A DNA stretch of 64,000 nt, taken from assembly GCA_002633025.1 (NCBI GenBank), contig NMRB01000019.1:191484-255483 (forward strand). Reading direction: 5' to 3'. The position numbers and the translations under genes are program-made. Below the pieces are notes generated by a model. The model ran no database searches. It saw nothing but the letters and a program-made list of their open reading frames with translations, and was not told where the DNA came from. Shown in pieces: positions 36,851-49,798 of the stretch. Each line of letters opens with the position of its first letter. Positions within the stretch are counted from its first letter, which is position 1. Source of the DNA: Notospermus geniculatus. Its lineage: Eukaryota > Nemertea > Pilidiophora > Heteronemertea > Lineidae.

Positions 36851-37800
36851 TACTACCGTTGTGTTGCAGGTCATTGGGATTCGATACATGGTAGCAATCT
36901 ACTGCAAACGTATCAGGAGAATGAGCGTCTGACTAAAACTCCCCGTACCTGTTGTTGTTATTGACGACAAAAAACGTATTTCTTACACATTGGCAGTAAC
37001 AACCTCCTATCAATGCCGGCAAGGATGGAATTCCAGCTTCTTTGGTGTTACGTTTATTTGCTTTTTGCCTAACAATATTTTGAGAATGCCGAAAAACAAA
37101 CTTTAACGAAATCAACCAGGTGGGAGCACAATTCCTTCGGCAGACTTCTCTGGTAATCATTACCCAATGCCGGTGTGTGTTACGGTTAACCCGTAAGTCT
37201 ATCTTGAATGTGATTGACTTCAATATGCTGCAAGTCTGCCCATCGGCAGTCGAGAAATTAAGCTGTGTAATATTTTATGTGTACGTAATCAACAATGTGA
37301 GCAATTCACCTCCCGGCTGTGTATGACTTTCCCCGTAGATTCTCTTCGCTCTCGACATGGTCAAGCATCCTGAGAACATCAGAGGAACGTAGCACTTGCT
37401 CCCTTCGTCACCGCACACATCCTGAGAATATCAGAGGTCCCTAGCGCTCGTTCCCTTCAGCATCAACGAAACCAGCTACCAATATCATTCTACGCTTAGT
37501 TTCCAACAGGCAGCTTAAAGGCCAACAGTACAACAAAGTAACTCAGAAAACAACACCAGCAACAATTGCCCTGCTAGCTTCTCATTGCCCCTGCTGCGTT
37601 AATGCGTAGAGGTAAATGATTAGACGAAAGAGGATGCACAATGTTCAATTTGTTATCTATTTTGAAAGCCGTTTTAAATACCAACGTTCAAGAGATTTAA
37701 GAGATATTGAAGAGATTGGTAGTAATATAGGTTCATTTATGTGATAGGCGAAATCGCTTTGAACTGAAACAGACTAAAATTATGCTATGCCTCAGGCAAA

Positions 37801-38238
37801 TTATTTATCAGGTGAAGTCTTAGTTTGAAGGCAGAAGAAATATGGACAATCGTTATGGGGCAATAAAAGAAAATTAACATTCTCTTCTTCTACTTCCAAG
37901 CAGCGTGGTATTGCCTGATGACGACACTGAATGTATATGGCGAAAGTCAAACTGTTACCATTCACCTCACGTTCGAAGCAGTGAAGTAAGAAAGTTGTAG
38001 AATCTTTGGTGGAGTGTTTGTTTCGGGTTTTTAGTTGTTTGGTTTGCTTGCTCCCTAATTTTTTCCGTGATGAATGAGTTGGGAGATACATCACTGTGGC
38101 GTATACAAGTGCCAGCTGCAACGAACGTAAACTATATCCAATTGCCATTCCCCGTACGTTTTTCTGACAGTGAGAGAAGATATAAATAACTGGAATGGTC
38201 ATCTTTGGAATAACACCATTTGTTCCTGACTTTGTCAT
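37801..38238 (-). CDS. 145-codon ORF, copy B counterpart, unknown, doubtful
   Basis: Allelic version of the frame at 25208-25645, differing at four residues. See that entry for the reasons to doubt it. Confidence 0.15.
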   Translation of the reverse strand: MTKSGTNGVIPKMTIPVIYIFSHCQKNVRGMAIGYSLRSLQLALVYATVMYLPTHSSRKKLGSKQTKQLKTRNKHSTKDSTTFLLHCFEREVNGNSLTFAIYIQCRHQAIPRCLEVEEENVNFLLLPHNDCPYFFCLQTKTSPDK

Positions 38239-39152
38239 TCATTGACTGATGGGAAAAGTACGCAGGACAATCTTAAGTTAGCTGGCTGAAGATGAACGAC
38301 AAGACATTTTCCGTTTTGAATAACCTGTAATTGGTGAGAGAACTTCTGAATCAGCCAAACTCATCTCCCTTTTCATTCAGGTGCTGTCACAGGTGAATAA
38401 TATATGGCGGAATTAGTACTGCTGATTGAGTACAACAGGTGTTTCGTTTGTAGAGCTTTGTCGATTCTTCTAAACATTGGTAAGACTTGATGCGAGTCAA
38501 AGCATACTGTTTTTCATCGTTCAGAAGACGAATGGACAGGTTGTCCAAGGATACGCCAAGCCCAATGCAACATAATCCACCTCTTGTTTAGAAATCAGCT
38601 CGCCGGTGTGTATTTGTTCCAGGATAATCGACAACGGCACTAGGCGTCAAAGCAAGCCAGGTATAAAGAAGGTGGTTGTAAAGTAACAGATCACAAGGAG
38701 ACATATAAAATTACTGTGGATTGAAAAATGCCAAGACGAGAAGTTCATTCTCCTGTGCTGAAGGTCGATAGCTTGAAATAGCCGGCTTTCATGTCAAAAA
38801 TAACTCACGAAATCCATACTCTGCTTATTAGTGTTACATGTACTTCTATTATATCGTACGTAATCAGAAGTGATGCCTTGCGGTTTTCAGTCACTTTTCC
38901 CCGGCGTAGTCCCACGATCTGTGATTCCAGATTTCTGTGAATTTCACGACAGTTCAAAACTTTTCGACCCAATCACCACCAAGTGGTTATCACTTGATGT
39001 TAATTCGATTGCCGACACGTTCGTGGCAGTCAACAGGCTTCAATGGATGAGAGGTTGATTAGGTTCGACCAGCCCCAAGGACCATACCCCTCCGGCAGCC
39101 ATGTAATTGGACACGTCCATCGTTTGGGATTCAGTCATCGTGATAGGGTCAC

Positions 39153-39614
39153 TTGTCATGCAAGTAATCAAGGACCTACGGTGAGGCCTTGTTTCGAGGC
39201 TAATAGACTAATTTCATACAGCTCGTAGAAACGTCGCTTCGGTATTGAATCTGCCGCCCTGGAACGAACTCTCAAGAATGAATTCCCTGGTAGAGTTCTC
39301 TGAATTTTCGTCGTCGCGTGCCCAGACACAAAAACACCAGAAGAGCCTGTCCTCTGCGGTAGATGGGATTCTGATAGTCTGATTTGTGACAATTTACCCA
39401 GGCAATCTTCACTTCTGAAGGCCACCGTGTGGAATCTGTGATAGCCGACCACAATAGGAGCAATTTCATGCCATCTTGGCAATTATTGGTCAAATTGACA
39501 ACTTGGGAGCTGAGTGTTTAGGACCAATTTCTGGGGTTTATGAGACCTTGTGCATACTGCAGACAATTGTAATTATTGGAATCTTCGGGACTACAGAACT
39601 CTTCCGAGATCGAA
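39153..39614. other. 462-bp identical block, copy B counterpart
   Basis: Identical to 26559-27020. Confidence 0.4.
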
Positions 39615-40756
39615 TTCAGTGGCGAATTCGACATCGTAGCACTCACGGGAAACAGAACTCATACCATGCCCGCGAGCCTGCTTTACGCTCAGGGGCTCAA
39701 CCACAGAGGACCTTAACTAGGCTACACTAAAGATTCCAGGTAATCCAAGATCTGTGAGATACCCGAGGAGAAATGCATTTAAGAATGTAAGATGCAAGTA
39801 CGAAGCAAAAAGTCGACGCCAAGCCAAACCATACGATAGGAGCTCACCACAGGCGCCAAAGGCTACGGACGATTTCCACCTGTAGTGGATGGTAAATGCT
39901 GAAAAATACTACCAAATTCCCCAATCAAAATATTTATTTTGGATTACCTTTCTATGAATTAATACATTAGATTACATCTGATTTTCCCGTTCCATTCTCT
40001 TTTAAAGAGGTGCAGCGAAGGCTTGGCTGCGATTTTCAAGAAATCATCATTCAGAAATGAATTCAGTGCTATTTTGTGGTTATGTCCACCAGAAACATCA
40101 AAATTCGGAAAGTCTTCAGGTCAGAATTAAAGGTTACCGGTAGGCGAGATGACTACATCAACACGTGCAAGAAAAGAGTATATCATTATGTGATGACGCT
40201 CGCAACTCGATCATACTGATCAATATCTTCGCTATTGCATTCCACGGGCGACAATAAACCATAACAGAATGAGAAACAGTCGCACTATGTCGGACAAAAA
40301 CAATGGCACCATAGCCCCAGGGAACACCGGCAACGGTCACGAACAAAAATCTGCTCCAGAGAGGCTAATATACTCAAAATGGCATCTACTGCCCTCTAGC
40401 ATCTATCAGGAATGCAGAAAACGCCATTCCCTTTGCAGTAACTGGGGAGTAACGATTTAACAGAATTTCAGTTATTCTGCGCCGGGCGAATAACCATGAC
40501 TAACTTATCTTTCCGGGTCTTTTTTTGCTGGAAGAATATGACGTCCAATCTGCGATGATTTGATGCATTGTCATCTTGTGCCCGCAAGGGCCCCGTCATA
40601 ATCCGTTTACAGTCATGACAGAAATGGTACAGGATCTGACCCGACCGACCGAAGGTGCCTGCTCAATCAATGGTAAAGGATGTTTGTGGAGAACCTGTAA
40701 CATCTGGGTGCAACAGATAAAAAAAATCTCAGAGAATGATCTGGAAAATCATGGAA

Positions 40757-41472
40757 CAAGCCTGGTGGCGACTGGGTTCACGAAGTGACGTTCAGATCAT
40801 GAGACTGCAGTTAGTTGCTGGGGGAATAGATGTTTGGTTTGGGCACCGGAAAGAAAATCGATAGCAGGACAAGTCCTTACATCCAAACAGAGAAAATCTC
40901 GTTGTGTAAAGGTGATATATTCTTCTGATTTTTTTGCATGCTCTCGTTATTTTGTACACAAAAATGCCGTTTCATGATGATGTATACATTCGTCCATACA
41001 TCGGCGATTATGCCCCAAACAAAAGTGTCGATTTCTCGAAAAAAACGCGAATAATATGTAAATTCTACTATAAGAGACATAACTTGGCGTTACATTACAC
41101 TTATTAGTGAAATTTCGTGCCAATTGGTGCTATATTAGGGAGTTTTCGCAAAGCCCCCGAAACGCCGACGCGAACGTCTATTCTATTGTTCACTGCTCTC
41201 TCCGTGGCATCGAACAATGGCTTTGGCGTTCGCGTTGGCGTTTCGGGGGCCTTGCGAAAACTCGCTATTAAGTGAATAAACCCGTGTGACAAATCGCACT
41301 GAACTGAATAGGCCTATGAATGTTTTAGTGCCAGAGAGGTTGGAAAGGTGGTTTAGAATAGAAATTGATACCTCACTGTCGGTATTGGTCGTCTAACCAA
41401 ACCCGCGAGGGTGGAGCTAAAACCCGTGTGACAAGAAATGATGTGGCACGAAAATAACGTCACTTCGTGAAC
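40757..41472. mobile_element. about 716-bp composite insertion in B only
   Basis: Copy A reads ATGGA-ATAATTCC near 28150-28170. B has about 716 extra bases at that point. GTTCACGAAGTGACGTT (40776-40792) and its exact reverse complement (41456-41472) bracket most of it, with about 19 unmatched bases (40757-40775) on the left. AAACCCGTGTGACAA occurs twice inside. A smaller MITE (41138-41265) is nested. No TSD is clear and no transposase frame is seen. Confidence 0.78.
41138..41265. mobile_element. 128-bp PIF/Harbinger-like palindromic MITE, nested
   Basis: Starts GGGAGTTTTCGCAAAGCCCC and ends CTTGCGAAAACTCGC, with arms of about 40 bp. TATTA flanks both ends (41133-41137 and 41266-41270), and this contains the TTA target typical of PIF/Harbinger. 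It sits inside the B-specific insertion, so it is a second-level insertion. Confidence 0.82.
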
Positions 41473-42230
41473 AATAATTCCGATTTGACAGACCACTTCC
41501 TGGCATGATATACTAGGCAAGTCTGTAATGGTCTTTCATAAATCATTCAGCTGGATAAATGACCAACCTTAAGTGCTTCCTGACCATTTTAGGGGCAATT
41601 TCTGATCATTTTATGACAATGAAGATACATTGCCAACATCCGCCAAAGAAACCTAGATCCTAGATACGTCCGCATTCCTCTCAGTCAACGCTCTTAAGCC
41701 ACGGATGCAATATCAGCACAAAAATTAAGCCATTCCATTTAGCCTGTTCTGCTTCTAGATTGCCATCTCGATAAAGGAACAAGATGGGTGAATTATTTTG
41801 GCAGAAAAAGAATTGCAGATTTTATGCACAAAGTCGAAAAACAACAATAACTTTGTAGAAAATTGTCGGATTCTGGTAAAATTGGCTTTATTTTGTAGAT
41901 AGAACAAGTAGCTTTCAAGCTTATGTTTAGAACCAAGGAAAAGATGCTTTTGCAAGGCGAAAGAAAGATCGATGGTAGTGGCACCTGGCCACCAGTGTAA
42001 CTAAACCGCGCTGACCTTCGTCATGAGATCGCATGCAAATTAAAGTTAATGAGGGCCGTGCGTATCAGCTAAAATCTTCATCGGACGAGAGGTGCGAACA
42101 CGAAATGAACTCCCACCGATTTCTGATTGCAAGTTCGAAGTGGTCGACGTAGAAAAAGCGAACTTTGCTTCCCAGGAGGAAAGCAAAAATTCAGATTAGA
42201 TCGCCGAGTGATACTCGCAACAAGAAAATT

Positions 42231-43506
42231 GACTTAACATTTTGATCAGCCTAAATTACGTCTTGATAGAAAATTAATTGACACCGGATCCGATAAAATC
42301 AGCTGAAGTGCTGAGTAAGATGCATTTACGCACGGGGGAAGTCGATGATATATCCAGTTATTGGTTCATTAACTCTTAACTCGAGTATTTTTCAAATGCA
42401 TCCAAGCTTCTTCTCCGTTGGAAGGAATTTTTGCGTACGCAGTTTTAATCACTAAAATTACTTAAATTAAGAATATGAGAGGTGCGTAGAGTGTGAGGCT
42501 TAAATAACTGGCCTGTTTTGAGGTATATCCATCCGTTCCCACCAATATTACGAACCACACATCATCATTTTTTTCCCTGTTTTCCTGCAGCTATAGGCAT
42601 CATAATACCAGGAACAATGCCGATATTTATTTGATTACGTACTTTTAGACTATTTGGAGGAAAAAATCCATCGTAGGTTCACATGTTAACTGTAAATGTA
42701 ATTCACGTTGAGCCTTTTTCCGGATAGTGTTTACAATGTTTACTATCTGATTTCCTGACAGGACGGATTCATCACTTTGATGTGTACTGACATTTCCCAC
42801 AGCTACCGACATGTTGGGGGTGCCTTATCTACAGAGAATCATCCTGTAGCTCACTTAGCAGTCATCATTTGTCCGCAGTTGATTACCTCTTAGACTAGCC
42901 CATGAAATCATGTTGTAGTATTATATTTGCTTCTTGTTCGGCATCGTTGCCACTTCGATAGCCTCGGAGAAGTGGGACAGGACATTAAGATGTTGATGTA
43001 CAGTACAGGCATTCCAGAAAGTGTTCGACGAAGCCAAGCCGTCCGTGAAATAAAGTAATTCGCTTTTTCATGAAGTATTATTCTTTTGAAATACATGTAC
43101 ATGTCTCTAATCGGGTCAAAAAGCAATCAAATTAAATCTCTCCATTATAGGATCTATCATTAGATAGGCAATGCAAAAAGGACTTCTTATTAGACCTATT
43201 CTGTAAGTGGTTTGGAAGGAATACCCTTATAAATAAATGGCCACTTTGGTCCTTCCATTATCTGATTCAGTCAACATCCCATATGAGTTTAAATTGAAAT
43301 TCAATACCGTTCTCATCACAAACAGCTTTTGCATATTGAACAGTGATTGGAACAGGATTGATTCTTGGTCCACATAAGCCCGACGGAATAGGATCCTTGA
43401 CAAATATTTACATCAACTCGAACATGTACGACAGTTGATAGATCGACAAACTCGAACTTCAGTTCGCAACCAACGACAGACACATTTCTAATTCATGTAC
43501 AGGACA
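42231..43506. other. segment of copy B without counterpart in A
   Basis: Starts where the A contig stops at its N (28924) and ends where alignment resumes (29378). Composition is ordinary, near 40% GC. I see no gene. One TACATGTA lies at 43092-43099. Confidence 0.5.
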
Positions 43507-46500
43507 ACATTGGTCCGTACACATTCTCTTCGTCGGCCGGTGTGAAATCGGAGAACGGCCCCTAGAATCAAAGTGCGGGTGCTATTGTCCTCGTGGATTA
43601 AGCCTTATAAAGAAGTGGATAAAGCTTTTGTGTCACTAACCCTGATCATAACCGTTGACAATGCAAGGGCTTTGTATTGAAGACTTCCATTGTTAGTACT
43701 TTCTCCGCTGGTACAATGTGTCATTGCATCCAGTGGCAGTGGAAAGACCTCGTACGATGTTGTCACCACCTGAACAGGATTGATCGAACGCATGATGAGC
43801 CGACCAGCAGCAGTGGGCTCTATAGAAAGAATCCAACATATGGACGGTTCATACAGGCCCACCGCTCCAAATCTAGGATCGTACCAAAAGCCTGTGAGTC
43901 ATCTTTAGCCAGTGGTTCAGTTCAGATACGGTGATTGTCAGCAAATGACGGGCTGTCAATGAATTATGTATATGAAAAGTAGCTGTTCAGAATCGCGGGT
44001 GGTATTAAGTTTCATACCAGTATTGCCCTCAGAGCCAAAAGTTAATCCAACAGGACATGATTTCATGAATACACCAAAGGCAATTTATAAATGTTTAACG
44101 CGGGCCGTATGATGCCAGATTTATAGTATCCGTTGACGATGTCGGTAAATTGTTTGATGGGATTTTGATGGGTCCAACTCCAGCATTAACCGAAAGTTTG
44201 ATGTAACCTTTAATGGTGACAAGCCATTCGGGACACGTCCTTCGGTTGAAAACATGTTAAGTAAGTATAATTCAAGCAAGTTGGACCTGGATACAGATCA
44301 AATGTAGATTTATCGCCAGAAGTGGATGATGTTATACGGTTTTAGATACTGGGTTTGACCGCAGATGAACATGAAATGAGTGAGAACGTCAGGAATGCCA
44401 TTATCAATTGCCGTGATTACCGCAACCTTGCTGCAAGACATTTATCACTCGCAGACACTTATGGGGTAAACAGTGAGGCCGTACGGATCCTCGATCAGCT
44501 CTATCGGTTGACGCCGGTCGAAGAAGTGTAGCTACTTTGAGCTGCAATCTGCCGATCGAGGCTCCCTTACCTGACTGGTAAATGGGCATCACGTCGCGTA
44601 TACGTCTGAAAGATGCAAGATTTGTCAACAGTGACAAGAACCACGGAGAATGTGTGACGTGAGAGTCGATGGTGATTGACGAGGTCGTCCCACATGGACA
44701 GCAAAATGACAGGGACCAAAATGGACTTAGCCCGATTGGTCTTCGTTGAATTAGAACCAATCAGAAGATACAACAGATAAACTGCCACGGCATCACAATC
44801 AGACTGAGCTAAAAGAAAAGTTAACTACGGAGGGCGTCTTAGGCAATATTTCAGTAACAAATAGAATTATTCAACAAGATAGACCCATCTTTTCCGACGT
44901 GAATGTAGACAACGCTCATATCATCATACCGTTTTCCTTTGATTGCCTCCCCGCTGAACCCACACAGCAAACTAAGTTTGGATTAGTCAAACAGGGATAG
45001 ACTGATAATCAAGTATATGACTGTGAGGATTCAGAGAAACTATGAAATCGTTGACTGCTCAGCAAGTCACTTGGGTAATAGGCTGTGGTATCGTGTTCCC
45101 TTCAAGTAACTTGTTTGGTAGGTCAGTCAAGATTGACAGAAACCAACATCCCGACAGGTTTGCCTGACGGCGTTGATTGTTCGCAGTTGATTATGTCAGA
45201 AAAGGAAACGATTGATAGAAAATCGCATGCAAACCGGGCGATATTTCCCAAAAGAATGAGCGTTTCATGACAAATGGTGACAATAATCTACGTTGGCCAA
45301 TGGAATGATGATGTAGTGTCTTCATCAATTTGGTTATTGGGAAAATGAATTATTAACCACTTGGTCAGAGTACCGATTTAACATGATAAGTGTGGTTGTC
45401 AATCTGGGTGGGGATGAGGATAAACAGACGAAGGACTTGATGATGGATAATGGACGAAGCCAATAGAGATAATCGACAGGCATTTGCGAGTCCAGTGGGA
45501 GGGGCGTTTTTTCTTGAACCCCAAAGTTTGTGAGAGTGGTGATGCGACTCAATCTCGAAATGATCGCCTTGTACCTGCTACATGTAAGTGTGAAGGACAG
45601 TAAAGTCGCCAAGAGACCACGTGTTCTCGGTGTAACGTTTTTCAGTGAGGCCCCGGTGCCAGTGTGACATTACAATAGACTGACGGAATAAGCGGCGGCT
45701 TGACAATGAGCGACACACATAGAAACAGTGACTCTGTTTCCCAGTGTGTTCCGAACAGTGGGAATCACGCTTACATAATTCGTGGACATGTAAAGCAGTA
45801 TAAAAGTTCTGCTACAGCGATGCCCCTCTGCTCCGTTCTTCATTGACCCTCTACCGCTTAATGAGCCCAATTAATGAATGACCTCGCCTGTTCCACCTCC
45901 CTTCCGATATCGACAGACACTGGAATCCAGCTGAGCTTTCAGCCAAGAGGTTACAAACACAGGATTACGATGAGTTTGCCATTTGCATGATTTGTCACTC
46001 GCTCTCCCTTTGTAGTAGTTAATGAACGCCCAATTGGCATCACTGGTCGATGGTGGCCCCGTACATCCTGAAACAACCAAAGCTTAGCTGCGAGGCAATG
46101 TTGCTAGAAAATCTAATAAATCAATGAGTGACAGTGTTGGCCCTGATCTCACCGCATCGTGCAGCATTCTGTCAGCAAATTACAGCTTGGGGATTACATG
46201 ATTTTAAGGTAAACAAGAGATTGGTTGATCATTTTCCTTTTGAATGTCTATCTGTTTTGCGATTTACCGGATAATGTTTGGTACACCGAGATGAGCACAA
46301 ACACGAAAAACCCATTTTCAAAAGAGGCAGTCTCAGAAACCGCAGCACAGCCATTTCTTTCATTTCCCTCTCTAATTTGGTCTGGGATTTGTTGAAAGAT
46401 CAAAGTATTGATATAATGGTAGTGAATGGGCAGGAGGCAGACCCTGCCCTTGGAAAACTACATTGAGCGAATTACATGCATTATACTGACGAAAACGAAG

Positions 46501-46511
46501 CAAGTGGGATA

Positions 46512-46512
46512 N
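46512..46512. other. assembly gap (single N), right edge of copy B
   Basis: The match to copy A (through 32439) stops at the base before this N. Confidence 0.85.
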
Positions 46513-49391
46513 ATCTTGCTGTCCTTTGAACTGATTTTTTGGTGAAAGTTTGAATTTTCATCAAAAAAAGTGATTTTTTATTCGGGATTTGTTGGTGATC
46601 GCACCTATGCCATCTTGAAGCACATTTGTTTCTGAGTAGAATCTAGCTTTCGGATCCCATGGATCTGTAGGGGGGACAAAGTTACAGAGGGACGTTTGCA
46701 GTGATTTTGTTCGGTTAGCCAAGTTCGATCTTCCACGTGCTCTTCCGTATTTCATACCGACCAAGTGTTGAATATTCAGCAGTTCTCCGTCACAAAGCAC
46801 GCTCGGGACAAACCACATTGATTGCGTTGCATCATTATTATTGATTGTATTGTGCACTATAGTTTAGTTTTGAACGGGCAAACATGCTTTGTGGTAGCTG
46901 TCTGCGGTAATCGCCTATAGCTCGGAACGTCATCCCGGGCCCACTTAGGCCTTATTGTTATTCACATTAGTTCTTATTGAAATTCCAAAGGCTCGGTCAA
47001 ATAGGCCCAGTATGAATAGCGATTATTATTCGTGACCCTGAACTTGCCGCGTCACAACTGGTTGGTTATGAATGTGGTGTCAGACTGGCAACTGGAAAAC
47101 CCTAAAATTGCCTGTAAGAAACCATCAATAACTCGGTTGCAGAAGCTCCAATTCTTTATTTCAAAATATCATTGTGTCTGGAAACAGTAGAGCTGTAAAA
47201 TGCTCAGGTTCTCGATTTTGCGAAGGCGATAATAAAAAACCTCATTTTTTGACAAAATTGCAATCTTTCACCAAAAAGTCACTAAACTGTATAACTGGGT
47301 CATTTCGGTGGAAAGAGGTGCCGAAGCAGTTGTTATGAGTGAGTATAAAAAGAAAAAATGCGTTTCATTAATATTAAAAGAAATATTGAATTTAGTAGCT
47401 GTCTATTTACTTTTGACTAAGGGTGTACATGTATGACGTGTATAGACGACGACTCTTCGCTCTTCTCATGTTTCAGCCACAAGGATACCTTGAAGATGAA
47501 ACCAACCTATTCATGAACCTGCAAGTCCTACGGAAAATATGTCACTGATTGAGTCGGGCCTTTATAAGAAATTTTTCCCATCCAAATATTAATTTTTGAC
47601 ATCAAGCTTCGAATGTAGACATACTTTTTGTTCACAAAAAGCTCCTATTTTACGCCATAATTAAACTACCGACCAATTCGCGATATATAAATCTGGATTT
47701 TATTTAATAGCACGATGGATTCATTAATTATTTGTTGTTTGCAACTAAAGTATGCCCACCATTATTTATTATCAAATTATTTGAGTTGATTTATCATTGC
47801 GCTGACGTTTCAAGGAGATTCCGACACCGAGGAAGATGGCTGAACCTCGGAATGCTCCGAATACCCAAACAATGATCGCTGTCACATCTTCGTGATCCAA
47901 CTTTACATTCTGACGTACTTTCCATCTCAAAATAGATTTGTGCTAAATCAAATCAACCACTCAGGCTGAAGCAATACCATCGCATTTGCAGAAGAAACAT
48001 TCCCCATCGGCCCTGATCCATGAACAATTGAAATCCCACCGAAAAAAGATTCGGATCAGGTTTTATCAGAGTGTACTATACACATTATCACCTACTCGAA
48101 CTCAGGTGCTCCGCTTCACACGATAAACCAACAGTTTTTACTGCAAAGCCTTCGTTTTTTTTTAAATTGCCCTGTTTGAACAGGAACAAAATTTCACGCA
48201 CGACATCAGATCGAGATTCACGTTCTACGAAACAACGTTATATCATCTTTTCACGACGATATTGCAACGTTATTGAAATAAAGATTTTGAAAGGAAAGCT
48301 TTGAAACTTTCATCACAATACACGAAACTGATGAAAAATCAGAAAACGAGAAAACGTGTATCAATGATCAAACACGAGGAATTCGCAATGAGTTTTTACA
48401 ACTACGCAATCTCTGCACAAGCGACGTACTTTTGTCGTCTCCGACTACAAAGCTCGGTTGCTATCGTAAATCAGTCAAACAAGAAGAAATGTACCAATCT
48501 CCAAATAATCCTTTCCTTTAAAAACTGAGAACGTTCTATTAACCTAGCAAACGATCACTGCACCATTTGTGGACGGAGTCTGCGCGACTAGTAAATTTCC
48601 TCTTTAAATTTCTCGCGTTTCTCCTTCCTCCGGATGTCTTTATCTCAGGTATAGCAAGAAGCCTGGGAAGTTGGAAAGTACCTGTGACGAGTCAGGCAAG
48701 GTGGCCTTCCTTAGAGTAAAAGAATACAAAAACTTCAAACACGACTTCATGAAACTGAGTAGAGTACGTCATACTCGTTTTTAGTAGCATTATGTGGCTG
48801 GACCACAGAGTATTATTGGACATTTGATGCCGTTGATAAAGGAACAACGACGTGGTGCTGTTACACATAACATTTACTTTACACTCAGGTGTGTCTCCAG
48901 GGCAGAGCTAGCCATTTCATTCTCTTTACCCAGGCGTGGTCACAGCCATTTCACAGTTCGTATTCTGAATGTCAAATCTTTAAAACTAAATGTGCACTTC
49001 TTCATTTCTTGCCTTTGGCTTAAGATATTTTTAGTAAAGATTTGTCGATATTACATCGATACAACATTTTACTATATAATTGGTAAGATGATCCATGGAA
49101 CGTTGTGGATTTATACTCGGTCGATATGCCCAGTTCAAGCTCGGTAAAGTGGGTAATAATTACGACCTAGACAATCTAAAAAGGGGGTGTATGATTATGG
49201 GTATCGTAAGAAAAAACTGGTTTTTGAGACAAAAGCAAAGTCCGTGATACAGAGTCGATAGCAGTTTTTGTAGGAGGATAATTGGGATGTTGGTTAGGTC
49301 GGTTAGGCAAAATGTGTGGGCGCCAAATACTTGTTTCTCAAACTTCTCTCGCAAGTCAACGTGACTCGATCGTTCCAGGGCATCTTTGCAG
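46513..49391. other. no gene recognised
   Basis: Holds the inverted relative (47342-47440) of the end of the A contig. Frames of 77, 75 and 117 codons between 48071 and 49147 are within chance length. Confidence 0.4.
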
Positions 49392-49547
49392 GGCGGGGTT
49401 GTTATAACCAAGACTGCAGGTGCACCAACACAAATGTCCCTGACGCATTCGAGATAGATTTGACATCTTTCGACACCTCTGATGGCATTAAATGGAGACA
49501 AACCGATGGCCGAAGGACGCACAGAACAAATTACTACAACGTAGCAG
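49392..49547 (+). CDS. candidate internal exon, cysteine-containing, unknown
   Basis: A pyrimidine-containing stretch and CTTTGCAG end at 49391 as a possible acceptor, and GCAG|GTGAAA at 49547/49548 is a possible donor. The 156 bp between them stay open in one frame with both ends in phase 1. That symmetric type is common in extracellular modules. The peptide is rich in C, D, T and R (CYNQDCRCTNTNVPDAFEID, then SFDTSDGIKWRQTDG). No family is recognised. A 139-codon minus frame (49160-49579) is open over the same DNA, which weakens the case. Confidence 0.2.
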
Positions 49548-49609
49548 GTGAAAGCCTTAAAGTTCGGAACCTTAGCCAATAAAGCTAGGGGAGTCCATCT
49601 CTTTCATAG

Positions 49610-49798
49610 ACCATTCTACGGATATTGCACAAGGCTAAAAAGCAATCTTGTCACAAATGCAATGGGAATCACCGACCAAAATGAGAATAAATTCAGCTGC
49701 AGGTGCATCGCAGAGGTGTTGAGGAACAATAAATCAGTCCTTTGGCCTTTTGCAGCCAATCAACGCCGATTTTATGAACCTGAGGCGAGTAAGTGGTT
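49610..49798 (+). CDS. candidate internal exon, unknown
   Basis: CATCTCTTTCATAG is a good acceptor ending at 49609, and GGCGA|GTAAGTGG gives a near-consensus donor at 49798/49799. The 189 bp between are open in one frame, phase 2 at both ends. The peptide contains YGYCTRLKSN and KFSCRC. Its phase does not join to the candidate exon at 49392-49547, so the two would not be neighbours in one transcript without an alternative boundary. Confidence 0.2.

Larger units (their letters stand above)
33952..46511 (+). repeat. copy B of the duplicated block (probable other haplotype)
   Basis: Same order and orientation as 22280-32439 but longer, owing to insertions at 35927-36850 and 40757-41472, a longer segment at 42231-43506, and about 110 extra bases near 45630-45790. 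It lacks the TTAA MITE seen in A. It ends exactly at the N at 46512. Confidence 0.88.

Noticed and set aside
22280-46511. True segmental or tandem duplication
   Set aside because: Reciprocal coincidence of copy ends with N joins, repeated at 62379, is better explained by unmerged haplotypes. I keep it as a finding to test and do not claim a duplication.
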